From assembly GCF_003576645.1 (NCBI RefSeq), contig NC_044920.1, forward strand, positions 11,341,032-11,405,031: DNA of 64,000 nt, read 5' to 3'. The number at the start of each line of letters is the position of its first letter. Position 1 is the stretch's first letter. Under the pieces are notes generated by a model. It saw only the letters and a list, made by a program, of their open reading frames with translations. It was not told the origin of the DNA and did not search any database. Both the position numbers and the translations under genes were made by a program. The DNA is from Ipomoea triloba. Lineage: Eukaryota > Streptophyta > Magnoliopsida > Solanales > Convolvulaceae. Below, in pieces: positions 10,806 through 23,784 of the stretch.

Positions 10806-13080
10806 TTTAAAAAGAATAATTGCTCCCTGCTACAATAAATTTCATCTATATTCAACATAATCAAATTTAATCATCCACAAATAAGTATTCAATCATGCAA
10901 TAACAAATAAGTATTCAATCATGCAATAATATTCACAATATAATCTAAACTACAACACAATTCATGGCAAACATTTAGTACCAACTAGAACAAAGTGACT
11001 TAATCTCAAGGAGATGTTAGAATATAACTGCAACTAAATTAAAAACAAATACAAGGAGATGTTAGAGGCATTTCCATGAACTGCATGCCCTAAAATTTGC
11101 TGCATACAAATAGTTACCTAGTTGACCAGTTGCTCACTCTTAGGAGTCAATATAAAATGGCAATACTGAACCAACATCTGCATATTAGTTTAATATGACC
11201 AAAGGATGTGAATAGATTAATGTGGCAAAATTCTTCACCATCTCTCCAGTTTCATTGCTTGCATAAACATACAACTTCTTAAAGAGTAATGATAAGATTG
11301 ATTCACACATCACCATCATGGGTGGAGGTTCTTCTCAAATACACACAAAAGACCAAATTTTCATATATTTTTCTAGTTTGCTCATCAAAACTGAATGGAT
11401 AATTTGTTGGCTATGTTTTATCAATCCATCCCTACTAATTCTTAGCCAATCTAAGAGCTTGACATCAATTTTGATACTTGAAGAATTGAAGTAAAGCCAC
11501 TGGCCTAAGGGATTGACAAGTAACTCTAAGAGACTAATTATGAATATAAGTAGTCCCAAACCAATGACTAAATAAATTCACTGGATGTCACAATTAGGCA
11601 TTCTGTTGTTTCAAAAGAAGCTAATAAACCAAATGACAAGAATGTAAGGATTCATACCGTAGATGCAATAATTAACACTCAAGGAATATATAAGGAGGGG
11701 CGGATGTTCGGCATTCTGGCAATAAAACTTGCCAGTGGGATATGTTGAGGTTCCTGCAAAATCAGCCAGCAAGAGCAGTCAAATAACAATCAGAATCAAG
11801 AAAACTTTGTGAGACATACCTCTATAATACTGGCTTTTGGGGTGTAATTTCACATCATTTGGACTCAAGAAGACAATAACCAAAATCCTTACCTATATGT
11901 TAGAGCTTTACAGAAGATCAAACTCAACATAAATATGATAAATATGCACAAGATGCAAGCATGTTGTTTAGAAAGTTTACTATCATTCAACTTAAACTGA
12001 ATAAGAAGTTTACTGTTCTACGTGAGTAATCCGATTACATACTATAAAGATACTTGTCAAAATAGAAAGGACTACATAAAACACAGATAAAACCGACAAT
12101 GCAATTAAAAGAAAAGAATTACCTCTATTTGCTTGTCTATTTGCAACATTATAACCTTTAGAGTCTTTGGCATTAGCATCTCCTGAATTTCCTAGCTAAT
12201 ATAAAAAAGAAACAGAGGCATTTGTGTCAGGAGATGAAACAAAATACATACTACAAAATGTCATACCATGATAGCAAATCCACTAAACAAGTTTGCAAGC
12301 CCTGTGAAGAAATCAGAATATGACCAAGTAATTAAAAATATAGGCTAAATCATATGGGATTAATCATATACCTCTACTGTATTTTGATTCATCATATTAG
12401 TTCTAAAACATCTAAATCTTTCATCTTCCCATTTAGGTGTCATTAACATAAAAATTTATAAAGCCAAATAAAAAAGAATTTCAATCCACTTAACACTGAA
12501 ATTAAATTTTATGTTGAGCAAAAGGGGGTATGAACTACTTCTGCAGTTCTGCCCATGAGTTTACAATGCTATTGTTCTATAGAATAACTCAACACACATG
12601 ATCACCAATTAATTGCATCTTATTCTCTTTACACCATGAAGTCCACAATACAATTCACTACTAACAATTGCATCTTATCATGAATTAATTAATGAACTTA
12701 TATGACTCATACATATTTTGATGGACCAAAAATCTAAAGTTTAAGAATGCCATAACATTAGTTTCAGCTAATTTATCCAAAATTTCAGAACAAACAAGAG
12801 AATTAATATGAGAGCTTGATATAGAGGGATAGATTCATATATCTGCAGACTTAAACTAAAGATCCTGATTATTTAACCCATAGTTCTCTGCATGCATGTA
12901 TGTGTGTATGTATATATATATATAGAGAGAGAGAGAGAATGAAAATGAAAAAAAAAATTAAAAAAGAAGAAGAAGATGATGATGAGAATTGAAGCACCTG
13001 AAGAAGGGGATGAGATTGGTGAGAATGGAGGCAATGAGGACAGAAGCTTTGGCAATAATCTATGTTATTGTGTGGACTAA

Positions 13081-13392
13081 TAACAAATATATTTGTGCAT
13101 ACACCTCATCTGTCTCAGGTTCAGCCTACAACACAAGTAGAGGTACTTGCATTTAATTCAAACATAGGAAAATGTTATTTATACCCAAATGTGTGAAGTT
13201 AACTCACCTGAAGACGAACATTCACAACTCTGCACAGAAATTTCTCTGGTAAGTTGAACGAAGGAAGCTACTGGTCTACTCCCTTATGGGTAGATGCTTC
13301 AAGCTGTAACAAAATGAAATAAAAAGAGGGGCACAATGACTAAAGAAACGTATTCAAGCACAGGCATGCCACAGCTCCCTGTACAAAGGATC
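13081..13392 (-). pseudogene. ARF: Captured fragment of an auxin response factor gene
   Basis: Three exon pieces in gene order on the minus strand. 13354-13392 encodes DPLYRELWHACA and then stops. 13208-13303 encodes LEASTHKGVDQ, a stop (TAG where ARFs usually have Gln), LPSFNLPEKFLCRVVNVRLQ. 13125 down to about 13093 encodes AEPETDEVYAQ. The second piece has an AG acceptor at its start and GTGAGT at its end. The break before AEPETDEVYAQ is where I recall plant ARF genes having an intron. These residues belong to the conserved N-terminal region just before the B3 DNA-binding domain. Retained introns show capture from genomic DNA, not from mRNA. The stop, the shortened first exon and sequence loss after AEPETDEVYAQI make it non-functional as protein. 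Confidence 0.88.
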
Positions 13393-14339
13393 ATTTGAAA
13401 ACCCTATAGCAAAAACTCAACTACTATTACTCAAGGGGGTAGAGGGGAATGCACAGAAAAGAGGAAGGAAGTAGACAAGTAACTTGTCAAAATGAATGCG
13501 TATAAAATTCCATACAAAGTTTAAAAAGCCTTTTGACCAGAAGATCGAACACCAACCTGGATGAGCCACTCAAGTAAAATGATTTGCAGCAATGTGTGCC
13601 ATCTTAAAACTTACTTGAACTGTTGAATTTTTTGTGTGATAATCTCACAATTAGATAACCAACCCTCTCTTGAACCTAATTTAAATGCTTCTTTTATGCC
13701 AAACAAGAAGAATCAGATCCAATTACTGAAACTAAGACTAGAAATAGTCATAATCAATTCAAGAAACTAGTAAATGAACTATATGGCATCTTAAACTCCC
13801 AATAATACAAGCCCTCAATAAATTGATTTCTCAAAAAGCACAAAACTTTGCCAAGTTCAAAGATGTTTTCATTACATAATTATGCCATAAACTTATATTC
13901 GTCCATTATTAAAATGTCTGCTAAGTAAACCAGATTAAGTTCTTATTACAAACAAACATAATTTCTTCAACTCACTACTAGATTTCAGTTTCTAACCTAT
14001 ACTTTCACCACATCTACAAATTACCCAAACTTAGATGAGTAACAAAGAGCAACCTCCACTTCAGTTGTAACACGAAGCAATCTCCCAACATATTTCTGGC
14101 TCAAACTTCACAATTTTCCGACTGTAATTGGCCAATTTCCGGTGACATTTTAGCCAGAAAGGGTGGTAGTAGCTATTTGACAAGTTCTAGGTCATTGTGT
14201 GTAAAAGAGGAGAAAGGATGCTACACTACAATTTAATCAAAAACATTTTTTTAACATAAAAAAACTGTGCAAATCATTCAGGAAGAAGAAAACACAACAA
14301 ATATGAAATAAGTTAAATCGTCAGCAAACGGATCACCAA

Positions 14340-14715
14340 ATCATAAGATTGATGCAAGAAAACGGACCGTACCAAGGAACGCGAACGCCGCCGGAGATGT
14401 CGCGCCTCTGCTCGTCGTCTACGCTGTTCGTAGCCGCTGGAGGTCGCCACCGGTCTGCACACGCCGCTAGGCTGGTCGACATCGCCGCTACTCTCTCTTC
14501 GTCGCCACTGCTCAAGCCCTTCGTCGTCACTGCCTCTGTTCGTCGTCGAAGCTTCTCTCTTCGACGGTGGTCGCCGCTGCTCCTTCGTCCTCGTCGCTGC
14601 TGCTCAAGGTCGTCACAGATGCTCTCTCCGATGGTGGTCGCTGAGGTTCACGTCTCGCAGCTGTCGCCTAATGCTTTAGCTAGGTTTGAGAATAATACGC
14701 AAAAGAGATAAGGAG
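14340..14715 (+). other. GC-rich exon-like block near the CACTA-1 right end
   Basis: An abrupt GC-rich, triplet-biased segment (many CGTCG and GCCGC words) readable on both strands as low-complexity Ser/Arg/Ala/Leu. Similar blocks sit at 21479-21712 and 22320-22565 (CACTA-2), 48040-48305 (CACTA-3) and 56330-56660 (CACTA-4). No domain is recognised. Confidence 0.4.
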
Positions 14716-15659
14716 CTAGGGTTGAATAAAATTTAGGACACTTTTAGATACTGTTGTATTTAGAACAGTCGTGAGAAGACCCTGATTTTTTTAAAATTAC
14801 ACTTTTAGCAACTGTTGTGCGCTACAACAAGGGCTAATTGTTGTTTAAAGAATTACAAAATTGCCACCGCACATGTTTTTGTATCTTTTTTCTAAACAAC
14901 AGATATCGATCGTCTAATTTTTATTGTCAAGTTTGTACTAGTGTTTAACACAAAAACTGCCTATCTCAACCATAAAACATAACATAGCGGAAACGATTTA
15001 TAACCTAAGGGGTATCATGCCACATCTAGGTAAGAAAACACGGCCTAGATGCACAGGCTAATAAAAACTGAACTGCATAGATAATAAATCCTCAAAACAT
15101 ATCCCAAACATCCAAATCTAAAACAAAAGTATATAGAATCTCATATTGGCACACAGGCCCAAAACATAAGTCTTAAACAACGAAACTATGTCTAAGCTGC
15201 CTCATATAGATAAGCTCTAGCTCGCTCTCACTTAGACTTATTGCATACCTGGAAAACATACAAGAAACCATTAGCAAAAGACTGTTAAGCAACCACCATT
15301 CACACCCGCAAGGAGGTATAGATATATAGTAAGTTGTAAATAGGTTTACACACCCATATAGAATATACATACACCAACGAACTGTTCGATATTCAAAATC
15401 GGATACTCAACAACAACAAGCTGAAAGAATATATAAACCAAGACTTCTCAACAATAACAATATCCAACCGAATCACAAACTCAACCGAATACTCATAAGA
15501 AACAACCAAACCGCAATATATTCAAGAATAACCAATAATCAACAAGATACAATACAACTCAAGAGTCAACAAGAAACCAAATAGACCTCAACTCAAGGAT
15601 AAGCACCAAAACCTTAACTTCCAACCCAAGTACCAATTCTCACACCAAACACCAAGCCC

Positions 15660-15850
15660 GAAAGTTAGTTCACAGGGGTAAGAACCCAATCACAGAGGCA
15701 AAAGCCCAATCACAAGGGTATAGACCCAATCACAGAGGCGAGAGCCCAATCACAGAGGTATAAACCCAATCACAGAGGCGAGAGCCCAATCAAAGAGGTA
15801 TAAACCCAACAACAGGGGTAAAACCTAATTACAGAGGCAAAAGCCCAAAA
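15660..15850. repeat. Minisatellite in LTR-B (CACAGAGGC units)
   Basis: About eight imperfect units of roughly 24 bp built on CCCAATCACAGAGGCGAGAG. The same LTR position carries differently expanded arrays at 19865-20110 and 61465-61640. Confidence 0.85.
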
Positions 15851-16219
15851 TCAGTCCCACATAGTCAAATAGTGTCCACAATTAGTTCACCCACCAACAA
15901 CCAAAAGGTACTCAAGGATCCACCACTCCATATCCATCCTCAAACTCATCCCAAGAACAAACAACACACAGTGTTTATCTCAACATATGAACACCACCAA
16001 CTCCTAGAGAATACAACCAAGAATTCAACCAACTACATAGACTCATATAATGAACCAAGAGATGTGAATAAACACTCCAAAACATGGTCAGATACTCAAC
16101 AAGATATCCCAATAAAAATCCAGAATCAAAGGTGGAACAAACAGATAACAAATCACAGAACAACTCACTGGAACCAGAATCCAAGAAGACCTGGCGGAAC
16201 ACCCTAACGGAACCACCTT

Positions 16220-16383
16220 CTCCGCCACCCCCTTCCGTAAGAAGGAGACGGAGCTCCCTGGCTCCGCCACCCCCTTCCGTAAGAAGGAGACGGAGCTCCC
16301 TGGCGGAGGACCTCACTCCGCCACTCCTCACCGCCTCACACCTGGCGGAGGACCTCACTCCGCCACTCCTCACCGCCTCACAC
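16220..16383. repeat. Two perfect 42-bp tandem duplications
   Basis: 16220-16261/16262-16303 and 16300-16341/16342-16383 are exact direct duplications of 42 bases each. They are absent at the same LTR position at 3427-3510. Confidence 0.9.
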
Positions 16384-16966
16384 TTGCGGAAGGCACCAAC
16401 GGGGCACATTATTCCATTAGTTTCCTCTGTAAGTGTGATCCAACCCTTCCCATAACAGATCAAGACAGAATACGTAGAGTTCAATTCCAGAATACAAAAA
16501 TAAGATCAGATTGTCCAGATTACATCTCCCAGAAGCCAAATAAACAAGGAATCCATACCAACAAATGTTCATAAACATCTATATGCAAAGGATCAAGAAC
16601 ACAAGTCCATAATCCATCAAAATGACTTCACAGACAACAACAAATAGGCTAACAGCAAGGAAATTATCAGGATTCCAATACACCAAATAATATCATAGAT
16701 TGAGAGTGTAAAATAGATTTTGTGAGACATGATGGTTACCTCTTGAAGCACACTTCACCCGAGAACCCTCAAAACTCCCTACAAAGCTTCACCTCCATCT
16801 TGATCATCTTTTCCCAAAAGATCCCCAAAAGAACAACATAAGAACTTGTATAAAGGTTATGAAAATAACATGATGCAAGGTATATTCCTAAAGATAAACA
16901 CTTACCGAAGCCTTATCAATCCTAAAAGAGCAAACTTGATCTTGGATCTTGAAGAAGAAAGTGTAN

Positions 16967-17007
<41 letters not shown>

Positions 17008-17099
17008 ATTGGAAAGACTAAGCCCAATTAAATCAAATAAATCATCCGGCGGAAACGATTACTGGTCTCAAGGCTTGAACGAATTTACGGGGTGTTACA

Positions 17100-18007
17100 A
17101 AGGATCTCTCAGAGTGGGAGTGTGCACTTTTTAGTTTGAGAAAGATATTGTAAGCAAAGTCCGGAATTGAACTAACCTTGGTAGGGCATGGGGCAAAAGG
17201 TTAGCCTATTGGTGAGCATTAGAGTGAAAAATCCCTAAAATCCTAAGAAAAAAGGCATGAGGGGATTTATGAAGAAAAGTAGAAAAGGCAAAAGGCCACT
17301 CATAGAGGTAAGAACCGAGGAAAGCCATCCATCTCGCTAGGATGTAGGCAACCATTGCACTGACCTTCGAAAAAGTGTAGAGCTCAACGTGAAGTCGGTT
17401 GTCTACGCGAAATGATCCTAGGAGATGAGAAAACAAGAGAGTAGGTGAGCCGCTTTGCTAGGGTTCGGGTACCCATTGCACCGACCTTCAGAAAAGCGTG
17501 GAGATCCATGTGAAGTCGGACACCCGATGACATTACCCTAGGAAGTGAGAAGAAAGAGGGACCGCCCCAAGCCATTGGCTGTGAGTGGTCCATGCCCCTA
17601 TCTTCACTTATCTTACTTGTTGGGCTTTGGCGTTCAGTTGGAAGGGTTGATTAATGAGTGTACATCGTTCCCACTAGTGGTATCGGCTTGAAGGCCCTAG
17701 CTAAATGAGAGGTGAATATAAATTGTTTTGCATGCTTGAACATGATGTGAGAAGTGTGTCCCTGTTGCTTAAATGTCTATCTATGAAGGATTTTTGCTAC
17801 CCGAAAATATTTCTTGAGTTGTATGACATCCAGCCAACATTCTTTGTAGATAGCATGTAGGATTTCCCCCTCTCTGGTAGCCCTCGCATTCATTTTCGAA
17901 TTGACCAAAAGTCCAAGTTGAGTAAGCATAGTTATCTTCGGGTACTTGTGTGCTTAAAATTTGAATTGTCTTGCTTGAGGGCAAGCAAGGTTTAAAGTGT
18001 GTAAACT
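17100..18007 (+). other. 3' internal end of an Athila-like element with polypurine region
   Basis: No gene is recognised. Two diverged units at about 17334-17430 and 17455-17553 share CATTGCAC(T/C)GACCTTC and GTGAAGTCGG. Bases 17971-17990 read TTGCTTGAGGGCAAGCAAGG, followed by TTTAAAGTGTG. This is the sequence type that in plant Athila elements sits just before the 3' LTR, and LTR#1 begins at 18008. The region is probably the continuation of 1-3317, separated by the minus-strand gypsy element. Confidence 0.6.
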
Positions 18008-18239
18008 TGATAAGCACCTAATATAACTATGAAATAAGGTCTATATCGGGGTGAATTGATAGTAATTTAGTGTCTTTTTGTGACTAAACTTATGACATTT
18101 TATGCTCTAATGAGTAGACCACGTGCAAAGCTATCTCTTGTGTGTTTTAGAATGCTTTACAGGTCCCGGGAGCCACTTGGCAATGTATAAGGACATAACG
18201 AGCACTTGGAGCGAAGAAGAAGTCCCGGGGCAACCAGAT

Positions 18240-18320
18240 GATACATCCACGCGTGGAGCCGATGTGGACCAAATCCAGTGTGTGTCCACGCCATACTCCA
18301 TGCGTGGATTACACGTAGAT
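18240..18320. promoter_or_regulatory. Dyad cluster in U3 of LTR#1 (CCACGCGTGG type)
   Basis: Contains CCACGCGTGG, TCCACGCCATACTCC and ATGCGTGGA, arranged as facing half-sites about 45 bp upstream of the TATA-like CTATTTAAG. LTR#2 carries the same type at about 27205-27300. CACGCG/CGCGTG words resemble known plant stress-response elements, but no function is shown here. Confidence 0.45.
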
Positions 18321-19864
18321 AGGCTAGGTGGAAGGAAAATTAAAGAGGGCAATTTTGGGAAGGCTATTTAAGGAAGTGATATTGTTGTTTTAGTGGTGGT
18401 GGAAGGTAGGTGGTAAAACAAGGAAAAAGTTCCCCGAGTGTTGTGTTCTCAAGGATGACAAATTGGAGTTGAATTATGTGTTGGCATTTAGGAGGTTAAG
18501 AGATAAAAGTTACATGAATGGCTAGAAAATAAAAGAATCATAAAGACAAGGGGAAGCAATGGTAAGTTAAGGTAAACAACGAAAAGGAACGGGGATTGGA
18601 AGTCTTAGCTAGCTCATGCGGTTGATCCTACTAAGGGGATTATAGACAATGTGATTCGGACTCAAAATAGGGAGCTCACGGCACCACCACCGAGTGGCGT
18701 CACACTCAGACTCCCAAGTCCTCATTCGGTTGGGGCATTTTATCGAACACTTGGTCTACCACTCCTCCTGGGCTTCATCCTCTCGGATTAAGGGCGAGGA
18801 TGTGGTTGATTAGGATTCGTGTGGATCCGCTATCGCGCAATCCACACTTCCCCTAACTTTGCTACCTAATGTGGCCACAATTTGGCACAAATCAAATGAA
18901 TCATCAACCACACAAGCCAATAGAACCCTAACTCATCATCTCTACAATCAAATGGAAGCATTTCAACAAATCAATCACATCAACTAGGTTGGAGCCACCA
19001 ATCCCCTAATCTAATCTAAACAATCACCATTCAAATCAAAAGAAACAAACAAAAGATAGCAACAAGGGAATTAAATTGAAATAGCAATGCAATTAACAAA
19101 AGTAAGAGTAGAGTAGAGATACCTCTTTAATCCAAGAAATCATTTGTGACACCCCTAAAATTTCACGTTGAGATAGGCAAATACTTAATTAATATAAAAG
19201 CTAGCAAATCTCAAAACTAACAACAGTGTAAAGTGGAAGCATACTAGTACTCAAAGGGTGTCATGCCACATCTAGGCAAATCTGAACCTAGATGCACAGG
19301 CAAAGAATCCACAATACTAATCCATCAAAGTAAACATAACTGAAATAGTCAATACATAAACATAGTCTAAGGCACACAGGCCTAAAAATACGTCTAAACA
19401 GATCACTTGACTAAGCATAAGGTGAGGTAGATCTATCTCTAGCGCACTCTCGGCCCAGTCTACTCCATACCTGGAAAACAGTTAGGAAAACATTAGCAAA
19501 GAAATGCTAAATAATCAACCACTCACACTCGTGAGAAATACATAGTATATCATAGGTTGTAAATAGGTTTACACATGCATATAGAATATATGCACCAACG
19601 GAACTGTTCTTTATTTAAATCGGATGAATCAACAACCAAAGACTCTTCCAACGAATCCAATAACACGTAACGAATGCATAAGATAGCAATTCTATAACAA
19701 GATACCAACTGAGTCATAAATTCAACAGAATACTCACAAGTAAAACCAACCAAACACAATCTCACATCACTCTATTAGAGTGACCCCAAACCACAAAACA
19801 AAGGATAAGATCCAAACCGCAACCACTAAACTATAATACCAACCGTCCGTACCAATATTACAAC

Positions 19865-20110
19865 ACATAGGCATAAGGCCCAACCGCAGAGGCATACGAG
19901 CCCAATCACACAGAGGCATACGAGCCCATTATCACAGAGGCAACATGAGCCCATTATCACAGAGGCACACGGGCCCATTATCACAGAGGCACAAACCCAT
20001 TATCACATAGGCAACACGAGCACATTATCACAGAGGTAACATGAGCCCATTATCACAGAGAGACACGAGCCCATTATCACAGAGGCAAACCTAGCCCAAC
20101 CAACACAAAG
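19865..20110. repeat. Minisatellite in LTR-B copy D
   Basis: About ten units of 24-27 bp with the core CCCATTATCACAGAGGCA. It is homologous in position to 15660-15850 but with its own unit sequence, so the arrays expanded separately. Confidence 0.85.
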
Positions 20111-20819
20111 GCAACATAGCTCAACAATTCCTCTCATAATAACAACCACAAGTAAAGCCATAACTCCACCAACCATTCCCCCAAGGGTACTAAAGATTCA
20201 ATAAGCCAAGAAATACTCATGAGCACTCAAGGTCTCAATACATCAAGCTCATAGTCAAACCCAAAGGAATAATTCATACTCATACTCAGATTCAGAACAT
20301 GGACACAGCACATGCTCAGAACAATAGACAGAGACTCAACCACAATACTAGCTCAATAATTCAAGATAAACGACTAATGATCATGAATAAATACTCACGG
20401 ATCAAAGTGGAATACTCAATAATATACTCTGAACACTTTCCATAATCAAAGGTGAAACAACAGAGTCAATAGACCACAAAATGCTCATTGGAACAGAAAC
20501 ATGAGTTGAACTGACGGAACAGGTGAATGGAACAGTCCACACCGCCACACCCTACAGTTTTCTCTCACGGAACTCCCCGGCGGAGCCCAGAGGCCCGCCA
20601 CACTCTTCCGCACCAAGAGGCAGATCCATCCCATCGACGGAACACGCCTTTTCGCCACTCCATACTACTCAGACACATACGGAACTCTTGTACGGGACAC
20701 ATTATACTGCCCAAGTGCACCGCAAGTGCAACCCCAATACACATATTCCAGACTCGGAACTGAATACATGATACTCATTTCCAGAATACGAAATATGATC
20801 AGCACTACTACAGAAATCA

Positions 20820-21345
20820 CATACAACGTCGGGTATTTAACGTCGGCTAAATAATTACCCAACGTTAAAGGTTCATTAATTAATTAAAAATAAATAAAAA
20901 CCCTTTAACGTCGGTTATTTACTAATAACCGACGTTAAAGGGTGTAGATTAGACTACGGTGCGATACGACGTCGGCTAAGAGATTAGCCGACGTCGTATC
21001 GTGTATATTAGCCATCGGCGGACGACCTAGCCGACGTCGTATCGCGCCTATAATTGCATTCGGGCATCGATACGACGTCGGCTAGGTTGGTTAGCCGACG
21101 TCGTATCCCATTAGTATTAGGCCTGGCGCATACGACGTCGGCTACCGCTCCTAGCCGACGTCGTATCGCGCCTATAATGGCATTCGGCCATCGATACGAC
21201 GTCGGCTATGAGTGGTAGCCGACGTCGTATCATTAAGCCCGATTGCGATACGACGTCGGCTACCACTCCTAGCCGACGTCGTATCGCGCCGATTTATAAT
21301 ATTTATACCTACAACGTCGGTTATTATAAATAACCGACGTTGAAG
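20820..21345. repeat. CACTA-2 left hairpin array
   Basis: About eight palindromes with 13-17-bp arms and 4-8-bp loops, for example at 20903-20941, 20963-21001, 21069-21107, 21129-21168, 21193-21231 and 21247-21286. The typical arm is GATACGACGTCGGCTA. Arms stay complementary while the loops vary. Confidence 0.92.
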
Positions 21346-21478
21346 GGTTTTGAATATAGTCCAAATACCTTCAATTTTAGACCTTACTTGTGCTTCAAAT
21401 TAAATTAGGGATTCAACGGTACATGTACAGTAGACTGTCGACGTCGTGCTTCAAAATTAGGGATTCAAAATCACAGCC

Positions 21479-22565
21479 GACGTCGTGTTTCAAAACTTGT
21501 CGTCGTCTTCCGTCCAGCCGTCGTCGCCGCGAGGAGAAGCCGCCGTCGCCGCGAAGCCCACCATCGCCACGAGAAGAAGTCGCCATCGCCTTGAGGAGAA
21601 GCCGTCGTCGCCGCGAGGTCTTCCGCGCCGTCGCTGTCCGCAGCCGCGAAGGTCGTCGCCGGGATTCCTCCACCTCCGCGCCGCCGCTCCGTCGCACTGC
21701 CGGAATCCGGCAATTTTTTTTAATTATTATTATTATTAATTATTAATTTTGAATTATTATAGTTGAAAATAATTATATTTGTATGATTTATCAATACATT
21801 TCGAATTATAGTTGAAAATTATTTATTGTGCCTCACACCCTAATTAATAATAATATAATTTTCCTATTCTGATCAATATTTTTGTTCACTATATATATTT
21901 TAAATACAAATACTTTAGATTTGTGAACTCCAAAAACAAATGCGATTGTGGATTGAAATTGAGTATGAGATTGATTGTCCATCAATTATTGATCCGTGGT
22001 CGTTAGTGTGTTGTCTATATATTTTATATACTTACTTAAAAAAACATTTTATATACTTACTTAATCAAGAAAAAAATGAAGTCTTATTATAAAAAAAAAA
22101 ATAAAGTCTTAATTTTTCATTTCTTACACTTTTTAATATCTAGATTCTTTATAAAAAAAATAAAAACTTAATTATATTTAAAAAGAGTTTTTCTTACAAA
22201 AAAAAAAACCCCTTTCTAAACATACATATTTCGTTAAAAATTTCCTTCCCTCTTAGAACAAAAAATTCTTCCCTCTCAAATAGCTAATCCCTAACCTTCT
22301 ATCGCTTCCCCCAACTCAATCGAGAGCTCATCCTTGCGAGACGAAGACGACAGCTCCTCCTTGCGAGACTGCCGACCTCAACCAGCGACTCCAGCGACGG
22401 CCTACGGGCGACGACGACGGCGACGGCGAGAATAAGTACTGCTCCGCCCTGCTCTGCGAGACCGTGACTGTGACCAGCCCTGCTCCGCCACTGCGACTGC
22501 TGCTCGCCTGCTCTACCACTGGACGTCTGGATTGGACGGCTACTCCAGTGCTACACTGTGTTCTG
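21479..22565. other. GC-rich exon-like blocks in CACTA-2
   Basis: Two GC-rich blocks (21479-21712 and 22320-22565) separated by AT-rich sequence. The second ends at a good donor (TTCTG followed by GTAAGT), and a further open stretch at 22719-22811 lies between an AG acceptor and a GT donor. They look like 5' exons of the element's transcript or of another captured gene. No domain is recognised. Confidence 0.4.
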
Positions 22566-23784
22566 GTAAGTGTTAATAAACTAATAATTATATTTTTATG
22601 ATTATTTATATTTTCTTTAATTTCTATGATTATTGTTGATGGATATGAGTTCATTGATTTGGTTGTGAATATTGTTGTGATTAATTGAATAAGTGATTTA
22701 TTTCCATATCTTATGCAGTTTGCAGTATCACAATTTTGCAATGAACAGGGTCCTTACTCCTTAACGCCTAACTTGTCAAGAAGAAACTGGAAGCAGCTAT
22801 CTTTGCCCATTGGTAATTAATTTGGATTGTGAAGTAATATAATGGATATTGATAATTTTATATTTGGATTGTATTATTAAGGACATGTTGTTGTCTTTAA
22901 TTTGAAATTACAAAGTAAGTTCCACATTATGAGGAATTGAAGTATCATGACAAGTTATAAATAGTTTTTATGTACCTGTAATGGATTTGAAATTGCTTGG
23001 TGTAGTCTGCTGTCACCCTTTGAATTCTAACGTGTCTTGATACTTGATCAGATAAAACTTTTATAGAGCTTTTGTCTACACCATTCTCCACACTCCAAAG
23101 TTGTGTTCAATGAAGTCTTATAAGGAAATGAGGAGGTGCTTTAGGAACTAGTCAGGTAAGGTATGGAATCTTGGATAGGGACAACACAAGCTACTTCACC
23201 TTTCTATGGATGATTCTGCTGATTAAAGCATCTTGTACCTTGAGAGATGGCCCTGTTGTTTACTTGCTCTAAGCCCATAATTAATGAATTAATTCATTTC
23301 TGTTAAGTTATAGCTGGGATGCATTTCTTCTTCTTTTTATAATTTAATTTAGTTATAATATTATTACCATATTGTTTTTGGTTATGGTCACTGTATGATG
23401 CAGTTATCTAGTTGGAGAGCTATATACTTTATGATATTAACTTGACTATATGAGTTTCCCCTGGGCAAAGAACAAGATCCCTATCTCCAAACTCAATCTT
23501 TTATTCATCATTTTTCTTTATCCATTTTCTTTTCATCTTGTTTGCTTTCAGATATCAGTGTGTTCTTGTTAAACAAAGGAGCTTTGTTTTAGTCTTCTTC
23601 AAAAGGATCATGAAAAATGCAAGCTACTTTGTGTGTCACTTTGAAGAAGCTTATGCATATCGCTATCTACACTAGTTCTTCAGTTCCAGACTTCCAGATG
23701 TAATCTATGGTAAATAAACTCGCCAACTTCTCTCTCTCTTTCTACACACGTGCACGTATGTACTTATTTATATAATGTCTGCAG

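Larger units (their letters stand above)
10587..14943. mobile_element. CACTA-1 transposon carrying ARF gene fragments, TSD TTT
   Basis: Terminal inverted repeats are CACTAGTACAAA at 10587 and TTTGTACTAGTG ending at 14943, flanked by TTT at 10584-10586 and 14944-14946. The intact LTR-B at 60666 supplies the empty site (AACTTTAACAC). Subterminal palindromes fill 10605-10805. I see no transposase domain, so it is probably non-autonomous. The interior holds intron-bearing fragments of an auxin response factor gene. Much of the rest (10860-13080 and 13400-14340) is AT-rich with no recognisable coding sequence. A GC-rich Ser/Arg/Ala-type reading block lies near the right end. Confidence 0.93.
10545..17099 (-). 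mobile_element. LTR-B, 5' LTR of the minus-strand gypsy element, interrupted by CACTA-1
   Basis: On the plus strand it begins TGTGACACCCCAACTT and ends ACGGGGTGTTACA at 17099. The primer site and gag adjoin it at the low-coordinate side. CACTA-1 splits it after 42 bp. The undisturbed counterpart is 60666-63111. Its right part contains an N at 16966 fused to an AT repeat, and relative to the intact copy several hundred bases are missing there. Two 42-bp duplications inflate 16220-16383. If 17099 is the outer end of the element, the 5-bp TSD would be AAGGA, but its partner cannot be checked. Confidence 0.85.

Noticed and set aside
15660..15850. Possible CRISPR or satellite array
   Set aside because: Units are imperfect, about 24 bp and without spacers. 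It recurs at the same place in every LTR-B copy, so it is an LTR minisatellite.
15975..16484. A 169-codon minus-strand frame and the overlapping plus-strand frame 16084-16455
   Set aside because: They lie in the GCGGA-rich part of LTR-B and gain length from the two 42-bp duplications. The related frames at 1441-1804 and 3205-3568 are the same LTR sequence. No domain is present.
20820..21345. CRISPR-like array of regularly spaced palindromes
   Set aside because: The repeats are CACTA subterminal hairpins next to a CACTACTACA terminus in a plant genome. Loops are short and there are no unique spacers of fixed length or cas genes.
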